A stretch of 64,000 nucleotides of DNA from Acetobacteroides hydrogenigenes (GTDB lineage Bacteria > Bacteroidota > Bacteroidia > Bacteroidales > ZOR0009), in assembly GCF_004340205.1 (NCBI RefSeq), contig NZ_SLWB01000001.1:434001-498000 (forward strand). Reading direction: 5' to 3'. Shown here one piece after another: positions 34,816 to 43,233 of this stretch. The position numbers were made by a program, and so were the translations under genes. The notes beneath the pieces are model-generated. The model made no database searches and had not been told where the DNA came from. It saw only the letters and a program-made list of their open reading frames with translations. Position 1 is the first letter of the stretch. Each line of letters begins with the position of its first letter.

Positions 34816-34929
34816 ATGAAGTACTTAAATGAAATACTTTGGCTACTTAGCCTACCGCTGCTTATCTACATAAGCTACAAGCTAAGCGAGCTTGCAATAA
34901 AGAAGCATAAGAAGATAGAAAAAGAATAA
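34816..34929 (+). CDS. CydX-like small membrane protein (37 residues)
   Basis: Short ORF 12 bp behind cydB, from ATG 34816 to TAA 34929. It encodes one hydrophobic helix (ILWLLSLPLLIYISYKLSEL) with a Lys-rich cytoplasmic end. Size, single helix, positive C-terminus and place match CydX/CydS-type third subunits of bd oxidases, which stabilise the heme site. Sequence similarity to known CydX is not evident, so the call rests on context. It is too short for ordinary gene finders. Confidence 0.65.
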   Translation: MKYLNEILWLLSLPLLIYISYKLSELAIKKHKKIEKE

Positions 34930-34945
34930 CCTCCGATTTTTGATT

Positions 34946-35515
34946 TTATCGGGTATAAGCCTCGGCAACTACGGTAGCCGATGGATCGTCACCATATCCA
35001 CGGGTAAAGCTAACCTTTTTAATAAGAAGAATCTTTACTCGTGGATCGTTTTTGTAGGCCCGCTCCTTTAAGTCAATAATGGCCATCCGTTGAAGGAACT
35101 CGTTGGAATAAACTTGCCGCAGAGAGCCGGTGTAGTAACCTTCAACAATTGCAAACTGGCGGTACACCTGAACATCTTCTTCAGAATAGGTTACCCTTAT
35201 TTTTGAGGCTCCTTCGCTCTCCTTTTTAGCCACAATGGGGTTCGAGAAATTTTCGATGCGCCCATCCTTATATAGAATTGCAGCCACCTCGCTTTTCTCA
35301 AGCTTCTGCTTCATTCGTTCTCCCTTAAGGCTGAATACAACGTACTTTCTATCGACCTTACGGATACTAACCTTAAGCGTATCGCCCATTACTGTCGCAA
35401 TCATATCAGAATCGACGTATTTAGGCGCAGCAGCATCTACAGAGTTCTGCCCTTTGAGTAGAAGTCCGGTAAGCAAGAAAGCGGCCAAAAGCGCTAAGCG
35501 TAACAGGGTATGCAT
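34946..35515 (-). CDS. Hypothetical secreted protein
   Basis: 189 residues with a signal peptide (about 1-22, ending LLLKGQ). The mature part has mixed beta and helical segments: DSDMIATVMGDTLKVSIRK, then KGERMKQKLEKSEVAAILYK, with alternating charged residues. The MGDTLKVSI-type N-terminal part resembles DUF-type periplasmic proteins of this phylum that read a Lys/Glu-rich surface, but no family is firmly recognised. Monocistronic, converging on the cyd operon. Confidence 0.7.
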   Translation of the reverse strand: MHTLLRLALLAAFLLTGLLLKGQNSVDAAAPKYVDSDMIATVMGDTLKVSIRKVDRKYVVFSLKGERMKQKLEKSEVAAILYKDGRIENFSNPIVAKKESEGASKIRVTYSEEDVQVYRQFAIVEGYYTGSLRQVYSNEFLQRMAIIDLKERAYKNDPRVKILLIKKVSFTRGYGDDPSATVVAEAYTR

Positions 35516-35569
35516 ACGAAGAAATTTGCATAAAAATAGAAAATATTAGGTAAAAACATTCTTGTTTTC

Positions 35570-35600
35570 AAAAAAGGAGCAACCAACGGCTGCTCCTCCT
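35570..35600 (-). terminator. Terminator of the cyclic-2,3-diphosphoglycerate synthase-like gene
   Basis: On the minus strand, AGGAGCA and TGCTCCT pair around a nine-base loop and end in a run of six T. Confidence 0.75.
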
Positions 35601-35623
35601 ATTGATACAAAATAAGAATGCTC

Positions 35624-36979
35624 CTACTTGCTGGCCATCTTTACGCCCACCCTGCTGGCAACAAACTCGCTAAGCACGCCATCTAGGTCGGGCTTACCAA
35701 TTTCTGCCAAATCGTAGAATACGCGAGCACAAGGCTTTTTAATGTCAATAATGCGCTGTAGATCTATAGGAGTACCAATAATCACGGTATCGCAATCTGT
35801 ACTATTGATCGTTTTCTCGAGGTCGTGCAGCTGCTGCTCGCCATACCCCATTGCTGGCAACACACAGCCTATATTCGGATAGATCTCGTAGGTTTCTTTA
35901 AGCTTACCAACCAAGTAGGGACGAGCGTCAACTTCCTGCGAAGCCCCAAACTTACGTGCAGCCACAGTTCCCGCTCCAATCTTCATCTCGCCATGAGTTA
36001 GCGTTGGACCATCTTCTACGATAAGGCAACGCTTTCCGCGGATTAATTCTGGTTTATCAACCTGAATAGGAGATGCAGCATCTACCACAATAGCGTTAGG
36101 GTTTACCTTACGGATGCTCTCTCGTACCGTCTGAATTCCTTCGGGAGATGCCGAATCCATCTTGTTTATAACTACAGCATCCGCCATCCTAAGGTTTACC
36201 TCACCAGGATAGTAGCTCAGCTCGTTCCCAGGACGGTGGGGATCGGCCACAGTTATCGTAAGGTCGGGCTTGTAGAAGGCAAAGTCGTTATTGCCACCAT
36301 CCCAGAGTATAACGTCGCAACCATCAGGATCATTCTCGGCCGCGCGAAGTATGGCCTCGTAGTCTACCCCTGCGTAGATAACATTACCACGTACAACATG
36401 AGGTTCATACTCCTCCATTTCCTCTACGGTACACTTGTGCTTTTTCAGATCTTCAACCTTAGCAAAACGCTGAACCTTTTGCTCCACAAGATTTCCATAG
36501 GGCATTGGGTGACGAACAGCAACAACCTTCAAGCCTTTAGCCATTAGGTACTCAACTACCTTCCTCGATGTTTGAGATTTTCCGCATCCCGTACGCGTGG
36601 CAACTACTGCAATAACCGGCTTTGTACTTTTAATCATCGTATCCTTTGGTCCTAAAAGCATAAAGTTTGCCCCATTTGCGTTAACAAGGGCGCTCATGGC
36701 CATCACTCTCAAATAGGGAACATCGCTATAGGAGAACACGCAATCGTCTACCTTTAAATCCTTGATTAGCGAAGGAAGATCCTGCTCTTGATAAATAGGA
36801 ATTCCGTTAGGATAAAGTCTCCCTGCCAATTCAGATGGATACATTCGACCATCAATGTCTGGAATTTGAGCAGCAGTAAAAGCAACTACATTATACTGCT
36901 CGTTTTCGCGAAAGAATGTGTTGAAGTTATGAAAGTCTCTACCGGCGGCGCCGATAATTACTGCATTTCGTTTGATCAT
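35624..36979 (-). CDS. Cyclic 2,3-diphosphoglycerate synthase-like ATPase
   Basis: Soluble enzyme of 451 residues. N-terminal Rossmann-type domain (RNAVIIGAAGRDFHNFN), then a P-loop ATPase domain with TRTGCGKSQTSRK near residue 130, DVILWDGGNNDFAF and VINKMD. This layout is that of the archaeal cyclic 2,3-diphosphoglycerate synthase, which makes an osmolyte and phosphate store, and of bacterial homologues usually labelled as GTPases. Whether the bacterial protein makes the same product is unknown. It has a strong Shine-Dalgarno (GGAGGT seven bases before the ATG), rare in this phylum, and its own terminator. Confidence 0.8.
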   Translation of the reverse strand: MIKRNAVIIGAAGRDFHNFNTFFRENEQYNVVAFTAAQIPDIDGRMYPSELAGRLYPNGIPIYQEQDLPSLIKDLKVDDCVFSYSDVPYLRVMAMSALVNANGANFMLLGPKDTMIKSTKPVIAVVATRTGCGKSQTSRKVVEYLMAKGLKVVAVRHPMPYGNLVEQKVQRFAKVEDLKKHKCTVEEMEEYEPHVVRGNVIYAGVDYEAILRAAENDPDGCDVILWDGGNNDFAFYKPDLTITVADPHRPGNELSYYPGEVNLRMADAVVINKMDSASPEGIQTVRESIRKVNPNAIVVDAASPIQVDKPELIRGKRCLIVEDGPTLTHGEMKIGAGTVAARKFGASQEVDARPYLVGKLKETYEIYPNIGCVLPAMGYGEQQLHDLEKTINSTDCDTVIIGTPIDLQRIIDIKKPCARVFYDLAEIGKPDLDGVLSEFVASRVGVKMASK

Positions 36980-37392
36980 GGTTAAGACCTCCTTTTCTTT
37001 TGATGTAAGTTTTAAACTAAGCTTAAATATAATCTTTTTTAACTTTAAAAATGTTTTTTACTATTTTTTTTTGATCAAACGGCAAACTTATCCATTTTTT
37101 CGCCACAATGACGTTAGATAGAAGGGGTATCCTGCCACTGCGTTCCCTAATTCGACCTCTACCGCTATACTTGCTTCTCCGTATTATAGTTCGATTGCAT
37201 ACGTAAAGTAAAGACCGTTCCTCCAAAGGAGAGGTGTCAAGACATGAGGTTGAGCCGAAGACAGCATAAACCAGCAAATTCCCCCTATATCAAGCCGTAT
37301 GAAAGGATGCGACACCAGCGCCTACAAGCAGCAAACATCAGAGTGCAACAAGAAATTGCCCATTGACGAATAGGTTCAGAAAAAGGAACGTT
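36980..37392. other. 413-bp intergenic region between rodA and the diphosphoglycerate synthase-like gene
   Basis: Very A/T-rich near the downstream gene (36990-37080), which fits a promoter; a TATATTTA -7-like element is present on the minus strand around 37026-37033. The 84-codon minus-strand ORF at 37023-37277 has no family look and overlaps this A/T-rich part, so it is not called. Nothing else seen. Confidence 0.55.
36987..36992 (-). promoter_or_regulatory. Strong Shine-Dalgarno of the diphosphoglycerate synthase-like gene
   Basis: GGAGGT on the minus strand, seven bases before the start codon. Most genes in the window have no such sequence. Confidence 0.7.
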
Positions 37393-38811
37393 TTACTCGA
37401 ATCGAGAGGAATCGAACTTTAGAAGAATAAATAGGAGCATGGAGAACGACCACAGCGACGATCCCCCATAGCTAATAAAAGGTAACGGAATCCCGATTAC
37501 AGGCGCCAGACCAATTGTCATGCCCACATTAATGGCAAAGTGAAAGAAAAAGATGGAAAGAACTCCGTAGCCAAATATTCGGGCAAACGATTCGCGCTGC
37601 CGATCGGCAATAAGCATAATCCGGAAAAGCAGCAACGTAAATAGCCCCACAATAACGGCAGATCCGACAAAGCCCCACTCCTCTCCAATGGTGCAAAAAA
37701 TAAAGTCGGTGCTTTGCTCTGGAACAAAGTTGTACTTAGTTTGGGTACCCTGCAAGAATCCCTTTCCAACAAAGCCGCCCGAACCAATGGCTATCTTACT
37801 TTGATTTACATTGTACCCCCATCCCAACGGATCGCTTTCGATGCCCAACAGGTCATTGATGCGTTTTTGCTGGTGAATTGCCAGCACCTTATTAAAGACG
37901 TAATCGACAGAATAGTTAATACCTATGGAACCGAGTAATATCACTACAATAACCCACAAGCGCTTGATATGCCTAGCAAAGCCTACCACAAGCATTACCA
38001 GAGCAACCAGAACTGTCGAACCTGCTATAAAGTAGTAGAGATCAACCTCAGCGCCAACCTGAAGCGCTAAAGTGTACCCCAAGGCAGACAATCCGGCAAC
38101 AATTAACCCAAGGAAAACCGCAGTTTTCATTCGGCGATAGGCATAGCCCGCAATGGCTAGCGCCGTTACGGCAAGCGCCATCACCACGTACACCTTGTCG
38201 AAAAGCAGCGAAAAGATAAAAAGTACGGCAGCAGATATAGTAACGGCGAGCACCCAACCCGGCATACCCTCCTTATAGAATAGCAGAATTAACGAGCAGT
38301 AAACCAGCATCGACCCCGTATCGTGCTGAAGCATGATGAGCAGTACGGGAGGAAGCACTACTGCAGCAGCCTTCAAGTAGCCTCTAAACGTATTCAGAAC
38401 AAAGTTGTACGAGCACATCACCCGAGCAAGTAGAAGCACGGTAGAAACCTTGGCAAACTCTGCTGGTTGGATTCGCAATCCCCCCAACTCGAACCAGCAT
38501 CGCTGGCCATTCACCTCCTTACCCGCAACAAGAACCAGAATCAGCAAGAATATAGTAAACCCATAAAATATTTCCGAGAATGCGTAGAATAAGCGAGTAT
38601 CGAGCAACATTATCACCGAAGCAATAACAAGCGCAGCAGCAATCCATAAAAGCTGCATACCGTACTTTTGCGAGAAGTCAAAAATACTTGCATGCTCCTC
38701 GTTATAAACAGCAGCATAGATGTTAATCCACCCAAAGAAAACAAGGAAAAGGTATATCAGTATCGTTACCCAATCAAGCTTTCCAGTTGTTGTATTACCA
38801 CTATTTCTCAC
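37393..38811 (-). CDS. rodA: Rod shape-determining protein RodA (SEDS glycosyltransferase)
   Basis: Peptidoglycan polymerase partner of PBP2, 472 residues with about ten helices plus extra membrane segments in the middle (about 190-300) that are usual for Bacteroidota RodA. Conserved parts: LGGLRIQPAEFAK, QSKIAIGSGG with the nearby GKGFLQGTQTKYNFVPEQST, and the C-terminal PLPFISYGGSS. Last gene of the rod operon, 4 bp behind mrdA. Confidence 0.95.
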   Translation of the reverse strand: MRNSGNTTTGKLDWVTILIYLFLVFFGWINIYAAVYNEEHASIFDFSQKYGMQLLWIAAALVIASVIMLLDTRLFYAFSEIFYGFTIFLLILVLVAGKEVNGQRCWFELGGLRIQPAEFAKVSTVLLLARVMCSYNFVLNTFRGYLKAAAVVLPPVLLIMLQHDTGSMLVYCSLILLFYKEGMPGWVLAVTISAAVLFIFSLLFDKVYVVMALAVTALAIAGYAYRRMKTAVFLGLIVAGLSALGYTLALQVGAEVDLYYFIAGSTVLVALVMLVVGFARHIKRLWVIVVILLGSIGINYSVDYVFNKVLAIHQQKRINDLLGIESDPLGWGYNVNQSKIAIGSGGFVGKGFLQGTQTKYNFVPEQSTDFIFCTIGEEWGFVGSAVIVGLFTLLLFRIMLIADRQRESFARIFGYGVLSIFFFHFAINVGMTIGLAPVIGIPLPFISYGGSSLWSFSMLLFILLKFDSSRFE

Positions 38812-38815
38812 GCTT

Positions 38816-40825
38816 CTACTTATTATTAGTTGATGTACGCTTTATGCTAGGAAACACTCCAGGCTTTTTCGATTCACCTTTGGGCATTTTTCGACGATCC
38901 TCTGAAGACGAGGCTGCAGGCCTCGCCGCATTTTTCAGCGAATCGGACTTTGCCTTCTTCGCCCTTTCCTTTGCCTCCTTGGCCGCCTTTTGTGCTGCAA
39001 ATACGTATTTTAGTTCAGTTGTAAGATCCATATTCACTATACGATCCTCTAGAGGTTTTCGTGTAACGGAATCCTTTAAATACTTTTCAATCATAAGGCT
39101 CGCGATAGGCGCAGCATAGGTTGCCCCAAAACCGGCATTCTCTACATACACTGCAATTGCAATTTTAGGATTATCTTTTGGAGCAAATGCAACAAAAACA
39201 GAGTGATCCTTCTTTGTTCCTGTAGGGTTCTGTGCAGTTCCTGTCTTTCCACAAACCTCAATACCTGGGATGTCGGCTATACGAGAGGTCCCTCCTGTAA
39301 CAGACATTCGCATCCCTTCAACAGCTACATTAAAGTAAGATGGGCTTATCCCTATATAGTTTTTTGTTCTAAACCTCTTATCAATCTGCTGCCCTTCTAT
39401 ATCTTTCACAGCATGAGGAATGATGTAGTATCCCCTATTAGCAATTGTTGCCACCATATTAGCAATTTGAATAGGAGTTGTCCCTAACTCGCCCTGTCCA
39501 ATTCCCATCGAAACAATTGTATAGCCATTCCATCTCCCGTTATGGAGTTTATCGAAATATTCGGGCTTTTTCACTATCCCCGTTTTCTCGTAGTTTAGGT
39601 CCGTATTGAGATGCCTTCCAAATCCAAACTGGGTTAGGTAGTTTTTCCACACCTCGTAAGCTTTATGCGGCGAACCATACTTGGGGCTATTGATAATATT
39701 TACGTACTCTCTACTAAAAAAAGTATTACATGAAACCTGAATGGCACCATACACATTAACTGGAGATGCATGAGGGTGACATTTTAATACACGCCCACCA
39801 TAGGCAAATCCACCACCGCAGCCATAAGCGGTGTGCTCATCTATAATACCTTCCTGCAAACCTATTAATGCATTAACCAGCTTAAAGGTTGATCCAGGAG
39901 GATACATTGCTTGAGTTGCACGATTAAACATCGGGTTAAGCGGATCGAGCGCAAGTCTTGCCCAATTTTTTCTTCGGTTGCGCCCCGTCAGATCGGTAGG
40001 ATCATAATCTGGACCCGACACCATTGCCAATATTTCTCCAGAAGATGGTTCAATAGCAACAATACTCCCCACCTTATTAGACATCAACCTCTCTCCATAC
40101 GCTTGCAATTTGGCATCAATCGTGGCAACAATATTTTTACCAAGTATTGCTAAAGTATCAAAGCGCCCATTTTGGTATGAGCCCTTAATGCGATTATGCA
40201 CATCTACCAGCGAAATGGTAACCCCCTTACGTCCTCGTAAAACTTCTTCATAAGCCTTCTCAAGACCAGCGATTCCAATATAATCGCCCATTTTATAGTA
40301 AGGATCTTTCGAAATAATCTTATCGTTAACTTCTCCTACATACCCCAATAAATTACCAGCAATCTTCAATGGATAGGTTCTCAAAGTACGGGGCTGAACA
40401 TAAAACCCAGGATACTTATACAAACGCTCTTGAAGTTTTGCATAGGTAAAAGCAGAAATCTGCTTTGCAAACACATATGGACGATAGTAAGAATCTTGCT
40501 TTGCTAATTTTAAGGTTTCCCTAATCTGCTCAATCGGAACATTTAAGATTGCAGACAACTCTGTAGTATCAAACGCCTTTAACTGCTGAGAAATTACCAT
40601 CAAATCGTATGCCGCTTCATTACAAACTAAGAGTTCTCCATTCCGGTCATAGATTAGCCCTCGAGATGGGTATTGAGTAATGTAACGCAGCACGTTATTG
40701 GATGCTGTTACCTTATATGAGGGATCTAAAACTTGTATATAAAAAAGACGAAGGGTAATTACAACTGACACTACGACAATCATAATTGCAAGTACGTACT
40801 TCCTGTTGAAGCCACCGATAATCAT
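38816..40825 (-). CDS. mrdA: Penicillin-binding protein 2 (peptidoglycan transpeptidase)
   Basis: Class B PBP of 669 residues that cross-links side-wall peptidoglycan with RodA. N-terminal anchor helix (about 9-28), pedestal domain, and transpeptidase domain with SxxK motif PPGSTFKLVNAL (near residue 310), SxN in VSCNTFFS, and KTG in VCGKTGTAQNP. The C-terminal 65 residues are a Lys/Ala/Ser-rich basic tail. Codes 14 bp behind mreD. Confidence 0.96.
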   Translation of the reverse strand: MIIGGFNRKYVLAIMIVVVSVVITLRLFYIQVLDPSYKVTASNNVLRYITQYPSRGLIYDRNGELLVCNEAAYDLMVISQQLKAFDTTELSAILNVPIEQIRETLKLAKQDSYYRPYVFAKQISAFTYAKLQERLYKYPGFYVQPRTLRTYPLKIAGNLLGYVGEVNDKIISKDPYYKMGDYIGIAGLEKAYEEVLRGRKGVTISLVDVHNRIKGSYQNGRFDTLAILGKNIVATIDAKLQAYGERLMSNKVGSIVAIEPSSGEILAMVSGPDYDPTDLTGRNRRKNWARLALDPLNPMFNRATQAMYPPGSTFKLVNALIGLQEGIIDEHTAYGCGGGFAYGGRVLKCHPHASPVNVYGAIQVSCNTFFSREYVNIINSPKYGSPHKAYEVWKNYLTQFGFGRHLNTDLNYEKTGIVKKPEYFDKLHNGRWNGYTIVSMGIGQGELGTTPIQIANMVATIANRGYYIIPHAVKDIEGQQIDKRFRTKNYIGISPSYFNVAVEGMRMSVTGGTSRIADIPGIEVCGKTGTAQNPTGTKKDHSVFVAFAPKDNPKIAIAVYVENAGFGATYAAPIASLMIEKYLKDSVTRKPLEDRIVNMDLTTELKYVFAAQKAAKEAKERAKKAKSDSLKNAARPAASSSEDRRKMPKGESKKPGVFPSIKRTSTNNK

Positions 40826-40839
40826 TACTTAAAAAACTC

Positions 40840-41349
40840 CTATTTCTGTTTTGAAAATGCGTATTCGGTAAGTATAACAAAGAACAAGGTTAGCACGCTG
40901 CTAAGTAAAATCCTTATAATAGTTGTTCCGTAATTTTCGAAAGTGAAGGACTCCAGCGTAAATAAAACCCAATGGTGAATAACGATCAAAAAACCGGAAT
41001 AGCGAACAAACCAAGCCAGCCCATAGGTTGCTATAGTGGGAACAAGTTCTTGCTCAAAGTCTTCGCGCGAGGTAAAAATCGAAAGAACATAAGGTCGAAG
41101 GTAGCCTATTAACGTACATGCTGCTGAATGCAGTCCCAACGTTCCTGACAACAGGTCTATTGTAGCGCCTAAAACAAACGAAAGCAACAGCAGCAATGAC
41201 TTGTTGAGGGTAAAAGGTAGTATCAGAATAAAAAGAACGTAAACATAGGGGTTCATGTACGTATTAAGCTCGATATTATTAAAAACGAACTGCTGCACAA
41301 GAACAAGCGCAATAAAAATAAAAGTATACTTTAAAAGATTATTCTTCAT
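40840..41349 (-). CDS. mreD: Rod shape-determining protein MreD
   Basis: Small membrane protein of 169 residues with five or six helices, part of the MreBCD elongasome. Sequence is poorly conserved, as is usual for MreD; the call rests on size, hydrophobicity (ILPFTLNKSLLLLLSFVLGA, then DLLSGTLGLHSAAC) and place. Its start overlaps the end of mreC by 11 bases. Confidence 0.88.
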   Translation of the reverse strand: MKNNLLKYTFIFIALVLVQQFVFNNIELNTYMNPYVYVLFILILPFTLNKSLLLLLSFVLGATIDLLSGTLGLHSAACTLIGYLRPYVLSIFTSREDFEQELVPTIATYGLAWFVRYSGFLIVIHHWVLFTLESFTFENYGTTIIRILLSSVLTLFFVILTEYAFSKQK

Positions 41350-42169
41350 TGGAAATAGCGCTTTCTATTGTTTCTTTTTCGGTCTTTCTAAAGTCTGAGA
41401 TTACATGAACATAGCGCAATCTTTTAAAGTCGCATTTCAAACGCACCTTCAGCTGAAAGAAGTTCCCTCCCTGAACTTTATAAGAATCAACAACTCCAAT
41501 GAAGACTCCTTCTGGAAATATCGTGGAGTAGCCTGTGGTTTCAATCGTATCGCCTATTTTGATCTTTGCCTGCTGGGGTATGTCGGAAAGATTCATAAAC
41601 CGAGCATCTTTGCCATCCCAAGAAAGAGATCCAAAATAGCCCGAACGCTTAAGCCTAGCACTAACCTTAAAGTTTAGGTTAAGCATAGACACTACAGTCG
41701 CATAATTCTTAGAAGTCGATAAAACAACCCCAACTATACCATCGCTTGAAAGAACCCCCATCTCTGGACGAACGCCTTGCCCCCTCCCCCTATTTAGAGT
41801 AATGTAGTTGTGCTGCTTGCTAGTGGAGTTGTTAACAACATCAGCCATTATGTAACTATACCTAAGTCCACGTGTAGAGTCAATGCTGGACTTCTTAACC
41901 AAAGTATCTTTTGACAGATACCAGTCTAACTGATTTTTAAGCCGTGCGTTCTCTTCTGCCAAAGAGGCGTTTATCTCCTTAAGATGAAGGTACTGCAAAA
42001 AACTAGTGATATGACCATTAATAACGTTGGTCATATCACTAGTATAGCTTACAACTTTTGCTCTTTGAAAGTAGGATCCATTTACCAACAAGGAAAAAGA
42101 TAAAACCTCAAATAGCAAAAAAAGAAATATTACTTGATACTTTATTAAGAACCTCAGCAAATTACCCAT
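41339..42169 (-). CDS. mreC: Rod shape-determining protein MreC
   Basis: Periplasmic scaffold linking MreB to PBP2, 276 residues. One N-terminal helix (about 13-31), a coiled coil (about 60-95), then the double beta-barrel domain with NRGRGQGVRPEMGVLSSDGI and IGDTIETTGYSTIFPEGV, the family signatures. Between mreB and mreD. Confidence 0.95.
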   Translation of the reverse strand: MGNLLRFLIKYQVIFLFLLFEVLSFSLLVNGSYFQRAKVVSYTSDMTNVINGHITSFLQYLHLKEINASLAEENARLKNQLDWYLSKDTLVKKSSIDSTRGLRYSYIMADVVNNSTSKQHNYITLNRGRGQGVRPEMGVLSSDGIVGVVLSTSKNYATVVSMLNLNFKVSARLKRSGYFGSLSWDGKDARFMNLSDIPQQAKIKIGDTIETTGYSTIFPEGVFIGVVDSYKVQGGNFFQLKVRLKCDFKRLRYVHVISDFRKTEKETIESAISNEE

Positions 42170-42184
42170 AGCTCAGTAGAAGAT

Positions 42185-43207
42185 CTATCTCATCAAGAAT
42201 GAGAATCTTGTAACGTTCTTTAGTGCAACGCTAGTACCTCTTGCTACTGCATGAAGAGGATCATCTGCAACATGGAATGGAATGTTTATCTTATCGGTAA
42301 GACGCTTGTCTAAGCCTTTAAGTAGTGCACCTCCACCCGCCAAGTATATTCCACGGTTTACAATGTCTGCGTAGAGTTCAGGTGGGGTTTTCTCCAATAC
42401 TTCTAGAATTGCAGTTTCAATCTTCATAATAGACTTATCAAGACAATGTGCTATTTCTTGGTATGAAACTGGCACTTCAATAGGAAGAGCAGTCATAATA
42501 TTTGGACCACGAACGATAAAATCCTCGGGAGCCTTTTCGAGTTCAGGCAGCGCCGACCCAACAGCAATCTTGATGTCTTCTGCAGTACGTTCTCCCACCT
42601 TAATATTATGCTGATAGCGCATGTAAGCCTGAATATCCGAAGTAAATCCATCACCAGCAACACGAATACTCTTGTTACATACAATACCACCAAGGGCAAT
42701 AACGGCTATCTCGGTTGTTCCGCCTCCGATATCTACAACCATACATCCTTCTGGTGCTTCGACGTCTAATCCAATACCAATTGCGGCCGCCATTGGCTCA
42801 TAGATCATGTACACATCGCGACCACCAGCATGCTCAGCAGAGTCGCGCACAGCACGAACCTCCACCTCGGTTGATCCCGAAGGGATACAAACCACAATAC
42901 GAAGATTGTTGGGGAATAGCTTACTACGATGGTTGATCATCTTGATCATCCCACGAATCATCATTTCTGCAGCCTTAAAGTCTGCGATCACACCATCGCG
43001 CAGAGGGCGGATTGTCTTAATGTTTTCGTGGGTTTTACCATGCATTTGTCGGGCAGACTCCCCAATCCCCACCAATCGACCAGTATTCTGATCAATGGCA
43101 ACAATCGAAGGCTCGTCTACCACGATCTTATCGTTATAGTAGATAATGGTATTAGCAGTACCTAGGTCTATAGCGATTTCAGGTGTTAGAAATGAAAACA
43201 AACCCAT
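42185..43207 (-). CDS. mreB: Rod shape-determining protein MreB
   Basis: Bacterial actin that directs side-wall synthesis under the inner membrane. 340 residues; N-terminal amphipathic helix (MGLFSFL), phosphate loops IDLGTANT and VVDIGGGTTEIAVI, and adenosine loop LAGGGALLKGLD. Second gene of the purH-mreBCD-mrdA-rodA unit; a rod-shaped cell is implied. Confidence 0.97.
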   Translation of the reverse strand: MGLFSFLTPEIAIDLGTANTIIYYNDKIVVDEPSIVAIDQNTGRLVGIGESARQMHGKTHENIKTIRPLRDGVIADFKAAEMMIRGMIKMINHRSKLFPNNLRIVVCIPSGSTEVEVRAVRDSAEHAGGRDVYMIYEPMAAAIGIGLDVEAPEGCMVVDIGGGTTEIAVIALGGIVCNKSIRVAGDGFTSDIQAYMRYQHNIKVGERTAEDIKIAVGSALPELEKAPEDFIVRGPNIMTALPIEVPVSYQEIAHCLDKSIMKIETAILEVLEKTPPELYADIVNRGIYLAGGGALLKGLDKRLTDKINIPFHVADDPLHAVARGTSVALKNVTRFSFLMR

Positions 43208-43233
43208 ATTTTACTTTCTTTATATTGTTCAAA

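Noticed and set aside
37023-37277. 84-codon minus-strand frame between rodA and the diphosphoglycerate synthase-like gene
   Set aside because: Odd composition, overlaps the A/T-rich promoter region of the downstream gene, and no recognised family.
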